Shown here piece by piece: positions 21,481 through 31,651 of a stretch of DNA of 64,000 bases. Source of the stretch: Dryocosmus kuriphilus (lineage: Eukaryota > Arthropoda > Insecta > Hymenoptera > Cynipidae); NCBI GenBank assembly GCA_038277395.1, contig CM076196.1:26357260-26421259 (forward strand). The letters are read 5' to 3'. Under the pieces are notes generated by a model. The model saw only the letters and a program-made list of their open reading frames with translations, searched no databases and was not told the DNA's origin. Made by a program: the position numbers and the translations under genes. Position 1 is the stretch's first letter. Each line of letters starts with the position of its first letter.

Positions 21481-21772
21481 TATGATCAAAATTCGAAGAG
21501 CGTTTGAAAGAAAAACTTGTTAGCTTCCTTTTAAGCTGAAAATATTTATTGTTTTTACTCATGGTATGATATTTTTCTCAATTATTAACAACTGACCCAT
21601 AATTTTGACAAATTTGAGCCGCCATATTGGATCCGCCATATTGGTTTTCACAAAGGGCCACGTTTATTTTGAAAGCACTTTCTTTAACGAACATTTTAAG
21701 CTCAAAATGGCTTCTGTAAGTTGACTACAATTTTGGCTACAGCAATGATCCGTTTGACGTGAAACGGGACAT

Positions 21773-22346
21773 ATGTATACTCATTGTCAAATAAAGGTTC
21801 ATATTGAAAAAAAAATCTTACATCAGTACTAATTTCCCTTCTATTTTATTCCTTTAATTGTAATTTTATTATTTTAATCTTTCATTTGCATTATCATTTG
21901 CAATCTTTAAAATATTAATTTTTAGCGTCGAGAAATCTTCAATCAGGGGATTTTTATTTTTTAGGTTTCATTAAAATAGGAAATTAAAAATTTTTTTAAG
22001 CAGCTGATGCGAAACGTAATTTAAATTTTAAAGTCGCGAAAATAATTTATTATTATCAATTAGAATTAAAATATTTATACTCGGACATATTAAATTTTGG
22101 AAAACATTGGAAAATTAAATAATTCTCGAATTTCTTCACAGCCGATTTTTTATATTCGCTATTTTTATAACAGAAACCAAATATGTTTTAACTTTGCAGA
22201 AACCAAATGCGGATAGCCTTTTGCGCCTTCTGGCTCGTTTAAAGCTCAGCTCTCATAATAAGCGATGACGTATTCACGCGATTTGACGCGGTTGCCATGG
22301 AAACGATGAAAAGATGAAGAGGGCAGCACCTCGATATGGGCTAAAG
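21773..22346. other. Right part of P-like element 2
   Basis: Begins with the second copy of the ~110-bp TATACTCATTGTC repeat, then AT-rich sequence, then a subterminal segment (22255-22346; GGAAACGATGAAAAGATG and AGAGGGCAGCACCT) shared with the right end of element 1. No gene is visible. Confidence 0.6.
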
Positions 22347-22985
22347 TAGGGTACTAAATTAGGTGGGAATATGCAAGGCCGCCATTTTGGGTCCCCGCGA
22401 ATTTAAAAAAGGGTAAAGCATTAAAAATAATTGTAACAAAACTAATAAATTGAACTATTCTTTGCAAACAAACATTATGCATCTTTCATATAAATTGTTT
22501 TTCTTCATTACTATACCTGAAATATAAACTTTCGTGTGAGATATATAAACAGAAAAATGAGCTTCTAACCTCACTTTTCACTTCAAACTTATATCTTTTT
22601 AATTTTCTTAAAATCTGTTCTAGAGCAATCAAGTAACTCGATTTCGTAAAAGCTGCACTTCAGGTAATTAAATTAAGTTACTTTGATGATAAATAATCCA
22701 TACGTTCCTAACATAATCTCATATTAAAATTTGATTTCCAAACTTCTATCGCTAAGAGTTTATACACATTTTAAAACCTTTATGGGTCATTTAGAGAGAA
22801 ACAATATAGAAAAAATCTATCTTTGGTATTGTGTTTTCAATGTAGAACTGTAAACCATGCATTTTGTACCACTTTTAGTTATTATTTAGCACAAATAATC
22901 ACATGCGTATATCACAAGCATTTCCCGCGTATGCTTCTAAGACACAAAATGTCGGTTGCATATTCCCACCTAATTTAGTACCCTA
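22347..22985. mobile_element. hAT-like MITE, 639 bp, with intact ends
   Basis: Perfect 30-bp terminal inverted repeats, starting TAGGGTACTAAATTAGGTGG at 22347 and ending in the exact complement at 22985. The element is flanked on both sides by the 8-bp direct repeat GGCTAAAG (22339-22346 and 22986-22993). An 8-bp target duplication with TAGGG ends fits the hAT superfamily; P-type elements also make 8-bp duplications. The interior has no coding capacity. The perfect ends suggest a fairly recent insertion. Confidence 0.85.
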
Positions 22986-23060
22986 GGCTAAAGCGGTAGT
23001 ATCCCCACTACAAAACGTCCCTACTCTTGACCCTCGCCGCATCTAGTGAAAATATCTTTG

Positions 23061-23479
23061 ATACTAGTATTGCTGCCTCATGTCCAGGAGTGAAGTTAAT
23101 ATATTATCTAAAGCTACCGAGACAAGTAACAATTCAAAACTTAATGTAATTTTAAACTCTTCATAAAATATCAACAAAAAACTATAAGTAATTTTAGGTT
23201 AGTCAATGTCTCTTAGATTATTATAGCACTCTTATTTCTTATGATTATATCCTTGTTTTATAGAATTCACCCATTCCATTTATCTTGTAATCAAACATCT
23301 GATGAGGCCCGGCGTATTCAGGCGAAAGCTAATTACTGCTTAAATAAACAATATTCTCAACCTGACTAGTAGATCAACAACCTTCAACATCTTTGGTATA
23401 CGACGGTCGGTTGAAAAGTCCGTAGTCTGACACAGAGATGGCGCCACCAGTGCGATTTTGCTCTAGCATTATATAGTAG
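23061..23479 (+). repeat. 419-bp direct repeat, copy 2
   Basis: Matches 4531-4949 end to end. It begins directly at the right terminus of P-like element 2. From 23401 it is mariner sequence, and here the mariner continues past 23479, unlike copy 1. Confidence 0.9.
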
Positions 23480-23588
23480 TAACCTTAACTGGCTTATAGC
23501 CAAAGTTTCAGGTGATTCGTTTGGCTAGTGTTTGATTGACAGTATTTCAATTAAGACAATTTCGGAATATTCGTGAAAACTTGAAAAA

Positions 23589-23825
23589 ATGGAGGATGAG
23601 AAAAAACATGCGGTGATTAAGTACTTCCATTTGAAAGGTTTTATGCCCATGGAAATTTGTGAAGAAATGCGTGGTACACTAGGAGACTCTGCCCCACAAT
23701 ATTCAACGGTCACAAAGTGGGTTAAAGACATGATCCAAAAAACTATGGTCTCGCCACGCGCAACTAAAAAAAAGTCAACCAATCAAATGGCTCGAATTTT
23801 GCCTTACGACGACTTCCATTTTTAA
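23589..23825 (+). pseudogene. Mariner transposase, N-terminal fragment
   Basis: MEDEKKHAVIKYFHLKGFMP... and GDSAPQYSTVTKWVKD match the N-terminal paired helix-turn-helix DNA-binding region of mariner transposases, which binds the terminal repeats. Homology fades after KWVKD; the following residues to the stop at 23823-23825 are not mariner-like. The last few codons already lie in the TIR element that begins at 23802. Confidence 0.8.
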
Positions 23826-24910
23826 AAGGACGTCAGGCGGCCCATTTGAACCAAGTTCAACGCTGTATGTGCGAATGTCAGAAATAACTCGAAAACAATC
23901 CTATACATAATCATCCTAGGCTGAAATAAAAATTTATTTATTATTTATAATATGATATTAAATAATGTGGATTGCTTTTTTTAAATAAATAAAAATAAAT
24001 TATATGCTAAAATGGTTGTACATACTCAAAAGATAGAACTTTGTTTTTAAATAACTATTCTTAGAAGAAAATTTTGAAAGTTGAAACATAATGTTAATTA
24101 TCTTATATAATTTTTGCATAATATAATCATACAAAATACTGTGAATCAAGCTTGAATTACAGCAAGATGCGACTAGGATTGCCTCGCGTGAATCTAGCGG
24201 AGATGAATTGAGATGAATTCTAACCTCAAAAAAATAGGTGTGACAATAAACGTCAAAAGTTCCAAACTAAATAGAATTTTCCTGCAAAATTCATTCATTT
24301 TTTACAGCCTTGCCGAAACAAAATGTCAGGAAAATGTCAGGCCAAAATGTCAGAGCAAATTCAGTCATTTTTAAAGTTTTATTTGAAAGATTTCGTTTCA
24401 AGAGAATGTTCGGTACTTTTTAGGGTCTTTTATTGCATCATTTTCATAACTAAATGAAAAAATTTATTTAAAAATGTATAAATAAACAAATAAAAACAAA
24501 TTTATTAAAAATTTAAATAAAAATATAATAAATAAATAAAAAGTAGGCAACTTTAATATTATAAAAATGATATTTTATTTTTTCTAATAAAACATTTACC
24601 TTAAATATAGGTAAAAATGACTGAAAAATAACTGGCTCTGACATTTTTCAGTCATTTTGTTTCGGCAGGGTGTTTAGATTTTAATGTGTTTCGCTATAAT
24701 GATAGGTTAACATCTTCATATTCATAATTACTCTTAAATGTATCATAAAGAAGTAATCGATGTAGTGGCCGACTTCTTATTATCTACATTTTACAATGAA
24801 ATTCTTTTGAAAACGCTGTGCAAAATCATCACGCCGAACGGGGTAAATGTTTGAAGTCTCGGCTAGCGTCTCACGTTGTTATGGTAACCAAGATGGAAGT
24901 CGTCGTAAGG
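23802..24910. mobile_element. TIR element nested in the mariner
   Basis: CCTTACGACGACTTCCAT at 23802-23819 is repeated in reverse at 24893-24910, followed on the inside by a (T/C)TT extension. The interior is AT-rich, non-coding, and contains a smaller MITE at about 24308-24671. No target duplication is seen: the left flank is mariner and the right flank is LINE coding sequence, as if a deletion had removed the original flank. The short terminal repeat makes the element assignment provisional. Confidence 0.5.
24308..24671. mobile_element. Small MITE with GCCGAAACAAAATG ends
   Basis: The left end reads CCTTGCCGAAACAAAATG and the reversed right end CCCTGCCGAAACAAAATG. Further inside, AAAATGTCAG is also present on both arms. 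The length is about 364 bp with no coding potential. Target duplication is not clear. Confidence 0.65.
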
Positions 24911-24926
24911 AACTCGGACTGAACGC

Positions 24927-26693
24927 AATTTCGTAGCCACATCGGCTAATTCCCTGAACCAGTGTCTTCAAATATTGCAATACAGTCTAAATCGTTTAAA
25001 CTCTTATCTAAAAAGGAGAGGCTTATCCATATCTCCTACAAAATCTAAACTGGTCATATTCTCAAACTCTAAATTTATACCTGTTAACTCTCATGTCACT
25101 CTCGACAATATCATTATTCATCCCAGTTCGGAGGCTCTATTCTTAGGAATAATCTTCCAGAGTAACCTTCAATGGGATTTACATTTTAAAAAAGTAATTG
25201 AAAGAGGAAACAAAGTACTCAATATCCTGAAATGCTTGAGAGGTACTTGGTGGGGATGTAACCCTAAGACTTTAAGAGTTTTGTTTATCTCGCTGGCTCG
25301 TAGTTCTATGGAATATGGATGCCATGCACTGTCCATCTATAATGATAGTTGGTATGAGAAGTTAAGTACTCTTCACAACAAGTTCCTTAGAATAATATTA
25401 GGCTACAGAATATCAACGCCAATCAATGTCATGCAGGCAGAATTAAAAGAATTCTCCCTTTTCAACAGATTTGTTCTGATCACAGACAGATTCCTAATTA
25501 GATCCTTTTCTAAGTTTGATCATCCTGTACATGAGCTCCTTCAAAAGCTATATAATTATTCTTCGCAGAACCAAGCCCCTTTTAACATTAAGAATGGTTT
25601 CCTTCTTTTAAAATCTTATATATCATATAAACATAAATCTGGAGGGAAGGATTACCAACCCCTAATCTACCGTTCTGCTACACCAATTAACTACCTTTTT
25701 GACTATACAATTCAATTCTCTAACTTCCCTATAGATCTACAGATTGGTAAATCACTCCAACAGAGCCGATCTCCTGATGATGATTTTATGAATATCTTCT
25801 CGAAACACATTAAGGACAGAACGTTTTTCTTCACGGACGGTTCCAAAACTGCAGACAAATCTGTAGGTCTAGGAATTTTCTGCCCTCAACTCGAATTACA
25901 GCTGAAATATAAAATCTTCCCAGAAGCTTCAATTTTCACTGCAGAGTCAATAGCAATTTGCGAGGCTATAGAATTCATCCTAAACAATAATATCTCTCAC
26001 TCTACAATATTTTCAGACTCACGAAGTGTCCTTCAGGCCTGTCAGAATTTCAACACCTCGTCCTCTACTTCATACCTGATATATAAAATTTATAATTTAT
26101 TACATATTGCCAAAAAAAGGGAAACAAAAATAGAACTCGTTTGGATTCCTGCACATAAAGACATTTATGGCAACGAAGTGGCTGACAATTTAGCCAAGGC
26201 AGGTGCCATGGATGGCGCAAAACTTCATTATTTAATTCCCCACACAGATCTCTATCAAATTGCATATGAGAATGCTTTTAATCGATCGAAAGATACATGG
26301 ATCCAGAAAAGTTTTTTCACGGGAAAACATTACTTCGATAATTACTACCTAGATACAAAACAGCCATGGTTCATTAAACTGCAAGCAAAGAGAAGGGATA
26401 TCGTGACAATAGCTAGAATTAGATCTAATCATTATGGTTTAGCTCACAGTTTGTTTAGGAAAAATCTCTTAGAATATAGCGAATGCCTTTTCTGTAGTGA
26501 AGTAGATGAGGACATTAATCATATAGTTTGGTCTTGCCCTCGCTTTACAGAACAAAGGAACTCCTTACAGAAATCCCTTATTAAGAAAAAGAAATTTCCT
26601 CCTTACAATATTGAATCTATTTTATACAATCCATCTAGTCATACAACAGCTCTGATAGCTCGTTTCCTGAGAGACTGCAGCTTACTCATTTAA
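24927..26693 (+). pseudogene. Non-LTR retrotransposon ORF2, 5'-truncated (RT C-terminus, RNase H, zinc knuckle)
   Basis: The frame opens inside the reverse transcriptase, just after where the YADD box should be (VATSANSLNQCLQILQYSLN), and continues through the RT palm/thumb (LSISPTKSKLVIFSN; FLGIIFQSNLQWDLHF). An RNase H domain follows with all four expected acidic residues: FFTDGSK (D), TAESIAICEA (E), IFSDSRS (D) and NEVADNLAK (D). The C-terminus has CLFCSEVDEDINHIVWSC, the CX2CX8HX4C knuckle of I/R1/Jockey-group LINEs. With RNase H present, an I-group relative is most likely. 572 codons from the first start-like codon are open, so decay is slight; truncation is typical of incomplete reverse transcription. 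Confidence 0.85.
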
Positions 26694-26980
26694 AAAAAAA
26701 AAAAGAAAGAAAGAAAAATGTATGAATAATAAAAATATATTTTTTTTTTTTTTTAAACGGAATTTTAATTCCCGGGCTTAACGCTGATTGCGTGACCACC
26801 AAGGAATAGCACTAGCGCGCAGATTCGTCTGCTGGCTGGACCACCGTATTTGGATTGACTGAACCTATTCTATACTAGACGTGGCCAGATAGGTTGACGC
26901 TTTCTACAGCAACGGAGTTACTCTCCAAACCTAAGGCTATATATCCTCCCCACAGTGGAGCTAAAGAAGAAGAAGAAGAA
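26694..26980 (+). other. 3' untranslated tail of the LINE
   Basis: An A-rich run and a T run directly follow the stop. Then a GC-richer ~200-bp segment (26760-26960) leads to a short (AAG)n tail, AAGAAGAAGAAGAAGAAA, which abuts mariner coding sequence at 26982. A simple-repeat tail at the 3' end marks the LINE insertion point. Confidence 0.65.
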
Positions 26981-26981
26981 A

Positions 26982-27490
26982 GATGGGTCTCGCTCAGGAC
27001 GCCCCGTGGAAGTAACAACTCCGGAAATTGTGGAAAAAATCCATAAAATCGTGCTGGAAGACCCCAGATTGAAGTAACACGAGATAGCAGAGACTGTTAA
27101 CATATCGAAAGAACGTGTTGGTAATATTTTGCATAATGTTTTGGGCTTTCGAAAGGTCTGTGCGAGATGGGCGTTGCGCTTGCTGATACCACGACAATGC
27201 TCCAGCACAATCGTCAGTCGTTGCAACGTCAAAAAATGCACGAATTAAAGTTCCAGTTGCTTGAACATCCACCTTATTCGCCAGATCTAGCCCCCAGTGA
27301 CTACTACCTCTTCCCTAACCTCAAAAAATACCTTGGAGGCCGACGATTTAACAGCAACGAGGAGATTATTGATGCAGTAAACAGTTATTTTGAGGAGCAG
27401 GACGAATCATTTTATAGAGATGGCTTATTAAAACTAGAACACCGATACGAAAAATGTATCAGCCTTTTCGGAGATTATATTGAAAAATAA
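26982..27490 (+). pseudogene. Mariner transposase, C-terminal fragment (deleted and frameshifted)
   Basis: Reads DGSRSGRPVEVTTPEIVEKI, an in-frame TAA after EDPRLK, then HEIAETVNISKERVGNIL and FRKVCARWALRLLIP, the linker and second helix-turn-helix. The first catalytic aspartate block is missing: the sequence jumps to HDNAPAQ, which holds the second catalytic D, in a different frame. It then shifts again to LLEHPPYSPDLAPSDYYLFP, carrying the third D of the D,D34D triad, and ends GDYIEK at 27490. The deletion, one stop and two frame changes make it inactive. Confidence 0.85.
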
Positions 27491-27548
27491 AAAATAAAAT
27501 TGTGTTTTTTTTTGTGTCAGACTACGGACTTTTCAGCCGACCCTCGTA

Positions 27549-28384
27549 GTGTATGTCCTAGATCTAATGGATTGGTTGAAATCGATCTTTTAGTTCTTTA
27601 CTCTCGTGACCCAGTTTATTATCATATTTAAATAAAAATAAAAAAAGAAGATCCTACAAAGGTGAAACCTTACAATACCTTATCCATAAAAATGATTTTC
27701 AGGAGAACATTTCTATGTTCTAACTCGGCAACAACCCACAATTGTATGACATGACTTTAGATTTAATTCTCACCTGAGAATACTCAATTAATGTAGACCT
27801 CCCAGATGGGACGTCTCAAAAGAAAGAGCTAAATTTAAGTTTCCCATTCATAACGGTTTATAACAGAACGTATTTGCTTGTTACTTACTTTTGTGGCATC
27901 CTCGTGGCATGTGACAGAAATCAATTTGGTATATGATCATATTAGCATAATGTTTCTTTTAGAGAAATAGAGAGGCAATTATTTAAATGAGAATATTGTA
28001 AAACCATGAAAAGCTGTTCTTTGTCGTTTCGCAAATGAGGAAGTCTCCAATTTTCATATTGTATGCAAATAAAAAAAGATACTGTTACTGAAAATACAAT
28101 GAATTTTGTTCATAGAGAACTCACAGTTTTCTGAACAATATGCATGACAGAAAGGTAATGACATCTTTTATAAATTATGAATATATCTTTCAGATGTATA
28201 TTAAAAAGTCTCAATTTACGTCAAAGTGAGGAAAAATTTTAGTATTTACTCCAGGTTTTGAATTATTCGTATTACCTATTGTGAAAACAAGCAGTTGACG
28301 CGAATTTGAAGTAAACAGTTGTTATCATTCCAACTCAAATTCAGTGTTCATATTGTCTAGAGTTAATTGCAAAATACGAATTTT
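27549..28384. other. AT-rich spacer, no gene recognised
   Basis: About 840 bp between the mariner and the palindrome-rich satellite. No repeat shared with the rest of the window and no recognisable coding sequence. Confidence 0.5.
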
Positions 28385-29031
28385 TTTTAAGGCAATATAT
28401 TATTAAAGAATACTTCGGAATACTTGAGGATATTGCGGAATACTTCAGAATAGTTAGGAGTATATTTAAACGTAGCCTTTCGTTTAAGAAAACTAGTTTT
28501 TTGTTTTAAAAAGTAGCTGTTTATAGAAAATATTCAATATATTTTTATAAATTTTCAATAAAAGCTACTTTATTCAATAAAACTCTATTTCTAAAAATAG
28601 GTTTTTACTGAAAAAACTAGCTTTTTATACAAAATATTCAATAAATTTTTATAAATATTCAACAAAAAGATACTTTTTTTCAATAAAAAGCTACTTTTAA
28701 AAGTAGTTTTTTTATTTTAAAAAGTAGCTTTTTATTAAAAAAACTAGTTTTTTAATGAAGATATTCAATAAGTTTTATAAATTTTCAATAAAGCTACTTT
28801 TTTCAATAAAAACTAGCTTTTTCTATAAAGCGCTAATTTTAAAAGTAGCTTTTTATTTAAAAAACTATATTTTTATTTTAAAAAGCAGCTTTCTCGATAA
28901 AAAAAAACAAGTTTTCTATTGAAAAAACTAGCTTTTTATTGAAAATATTCAATAAACTTTTATAAATTTTCAATAAGAAGCTACTTCTTTAAATAAAACA
29001 CTAGCTTGTTCAATTAAATGCTAATTTTAAG

Positions 29032-29276
29032 ATGGACACGAAATCTAAAGACGTTTTTAGAACGTCCTTAATACGTTTTTAAGACGTAAAGTTTAAAAGT
29101 CGTTTTGAGAACGTCTAAAGAAACGTTCTAAGTCAGGCCAAAAAACGTTCAATGTTCCAAATACGTCCTAAAAACGTCTTTAGAGCATTGTATGTTTCTA
29201 GAACGTTATTTGGCCTAAATTTAGGACGTTTTAAGGACGTCCTTAAAACGTCTTGGGACTTTCGTGCCCACTGGAC
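29032..29276. mobile_element. CACGAAA/GACGT MITE, copy 1
   Basis: Starts AGATGGACACGAAATCTAAA and ends TTTCGTGCCCACTGGAC. The inverted ends read GGGCACGAAA in better copies. The interior is rich in AACGTTCTA, GACGTCC and TCAGGCC in both orientations, so the whole element is an imperfect palindrome. It is the first of seven copies in the satellite. Confidence 0.75.
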
Positions 29277-31388
29277 AGCTTCTTATTTTTAAAAAGTAGT
29301 TTTTTTTTATTTCAAAAATAGCGTTTTATTGCAAAAACTAGTTTTTCCAATAAAACGCTACTTTTAAAAGTAGCTCTTTATACTAAAAAAGTAGTTTTTT
29401 ATTTTAAAAAGTGACTTTTTATTGAAAAAAGTAGTTTTTCATTGAAAAATAGCTTTTTATTGAAAAAAATAGCTTCTTATTGAAAATATTCAATAATGTT
29501 TTTTTTTAATGTAGCTTTTTATTTATAATATGCAATACATTTTTATAAATTTTCAACTAAAATCTACTTGTTTCCATCAAAAACTAGTTTTTTTCAATAA
29601 AACGCTACTTTTAAAAGTAGGTTTTTATGTTAAAAAAGTAGTTTCTTGTTGAAAAAAGTGACTTTGTATTGAAGAAAGTAGTTTTTTTATTGAAAATTTT
29701 CAATTAAAAGATACCTTTTTCAATAAAAGTCTAAAAAAATACCCCTTTATTAAAAATTTTCAATAAATTTCTATAAATTTTCAATAAAAATCTACTATTA
29801 AGTGTAACTTTCTATCGAATAAACCAGCTTTTTATTGAAAAAAGTAGCTTTTTATTGATAATTTTCAACAACTTTATATAAATTTTTATAATTTTCAATA
29901 AAAAGATGAAAATGTAATTTTTTAATGGAAAAAAATACCATTTCATTGGAAATTTTCAAAACTTTAAAATAATTATTCAATAAAAAGCTACTTTTTTCAA
30001 TAAAAAACTCATTTTTTCAATAAGACCCTGCTAGTTGTAAAAGCAGTCTTTGTTTTTAAAAAGTGATCTTTGTTTTAAAAACTAGTTTTTTAATGAAAAA
30101 GGTAGCTTTCTATTGAAAATATTAAATAAATTTTTATAATCTTTCAATAAAAAACTACTTTCTTCAATAAAAAACTAGTTTTCTGTTATTAAACACTACC
30201 TTTAAAAGTAGCTTTTTATGTTAGAAAAGTAGCTTTTTATTGAAACAAGTGGCTTTCTATTGAAAATTTATAAAAATTTATTGAATATTTTCAATAAAAA
30301 GCTAGTTTTTTCCATATAAAAGCATTTTTTCAATAAAAAATTACTTTCTTCAAGAAAAGGCCACTTTTTCAATAAAAAACTACTTTTTTTTAACATAAAA
30401 ACTACTTTTTTAACATAAAATACTACTTTTTAACATCAAAACTACTTTTTAACATCAAAAGCTACTTTTGAAAGTAGCGCTTTATTGAAAAAACTAATTT
30501 TTTATTGAAAAAAGTAGCTTTTAATTGAAATATATAAACATTTATTGAATATTTTCAATGAAAAACTAGTTTTTTTTCAATAAAAGCTACTCTTTTAAAA
30601 ATAAGAAGCTACTTTTAAAATGAGCGTTTTACTGAAAAAACTAGTTTTTTATTGAAAAAAGTAGCTTTTTTATTGAAAATTTATAAAGATTTATTGAATA
30701 TTTTCAATAAAAAGCTGCTTTTTAAATAAAAAACTAGTTTTTAAAATAAAAAACTACTTTTAAAAGTAGCATTTTATTGAAGAAAGTAGCTTGGTATTGA
30801 AAATTAAAAAAAATTTATTGAATATTTTCAATAAATAGTCGTTTTTTAAAAATAAAAATAAAAATATTTATTGAATATTTTTAATAAAAAACTAGGTTTT
30901 TGCAATAAAAAGCTACGTTATAAAATAAAAAACTACTTTTAAAAGTAGCATTTTATTGAAAAAGCTAGGTTTTTATTGAAAAAAGTACCTTTTTATCAAA
31001 AATTTGTAAAAATGTATTGAATATTTTCAACAAAAAGCTAGTTGCTTAACGGAGAACAAGCTTTTAATGAAAAAGCTGCTTTTTAAAATAAAAAACTACT
31101 TTTTAAATAAAATCTACTTTTAGAAGTAGCGTTTTATTAAAAATCCCAGTTTTTTATTTTTAAAAAGTAGCTTTATATTGAAAATTTATAAAAATTTATT
31201 GAATATTTTCAATAAATATTCGCCTTTTAAAATAAAAAATTACTTTATAAAATAAAAAGCTACTTTTAAATGTAGCGATTTATTAAAAAACCCAGTTTTT
31301 TTATTTTTAAAAAGTAGCTTTATTTTGAAAATTTATAAAAATTTATTGAATATTTTCAATAAAAAGTCACTTTTGAAAATACAAAGTT

Positions 31389-31651
31389 ACCCAGTGGGCA
31401 CGAATATCCCAAGACGTTTTTAGGACGTCCTAAAAACGTCCTAAGTCAGGCCAAGTAACGTTCTAAAAACATACAATGTTCTAAAGACGTTTTTAGGACG
31501 TATTTGGAACACTGGACGTTTTTTGGACGTTTTTTGGCCTGACTTAGAACGTTTTTTTTTGGACGTTCTAAAAACGTTTTTTTAAACTTTACGTCCTAGA
31601 AGCGTCTTTAGGACGTTCTAAAAACGTCTTTAAATTTCGTGCCCGCTGGGT
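31389..31651. mobile_element. CACGAAA/GACGT MITE, copy 2 (best preserved ends)
   Basis: The left end is ACCCAGTGGGCACGAA; the reversed right end is ACCCAGCGGGCACGAAA. The interior has repeated GACGTTTTTAGGACGT and AAGTCAGGCCAAGTAACG, again palindromic. It is inserted within the satellite (GTT before, ACTTTTT after). Confidence 0.8.

Larger units (their letters stand above)
17900..21772. mobile_element. Foldback-like element with tandem-repeat arms
   Basis: The outer ends are inverted: ATGTCCCGTTTCACGTCAAA at 17900 and its complement ending at 21772. Each arm has about 280 bp of single-copy sequence, then tandem 164-bp repeats. The left arm has about 14 repeats (18190-20355), the right arm about four in reverse (20800-21480), with a ~450-bp central segment. 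Long inverted arms built of short tandem repeats are the hallmark of Drosophila FB and Galileo-type elements, the latter belonging to the P superfamily. Many ~69-codon frames beginning MVRHFEFEQNRSN are translations of the repeat, not genes. Confidence 0.8.
11109..23060 (+). mobile_element. P-superfamily (THAP-type) element 2, carrying transposase and nested insertions
   Basis: The terminal inverted repeats read CAAAGATATTTTCACTAGAT at 11109 and, reverse-complemented, at the right end (finishing at 23060); about 32 bp match with one mismatch and run into GCGGC(T/G)AGGGTC. Inside are the THAP-P transposase gene (12278-17296), a foldback-like insertion (17900-21772) and a hAT-like MITE (22347-22985). 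Its left end begins one base after the right end of element 1. No matching 8-bp flanks were seen, so it may have reached this state by recombination rather than simple insertion. Confidence 0.7.
23401..27546 (+). mobile_element. Mariner element interrupted by other insertions
   Basis: Left end CGACGGTCGGTTGAAAAGTC at 23401 and right end, reverse-complemented, CGAGGGTCGGCTGAAAAGTC finishing at 27546. Both are flanked by TA (23399-23400 and 27547-27548), the mariner target duplication. Transposase pieces sit at both ends (23589-23760 and 26982-27490). The middle is occupied by a TIR element (23802-24910) and a truncated LINE (to about 26980). Removing those would leave a mariner of roughly ordinary size with an internal deletion. 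Confidence 0.85.

Noticed and set aside
4531..23479. Interpreting the 419-bp direct repeats as LTRs of a giant retrotransposon
   Set aside because: They contain part of a mariner end, lack TG...CA termini, and no primer-binding site, gag or pol lies between them; the enclosed coding sequence is P-type transposase.
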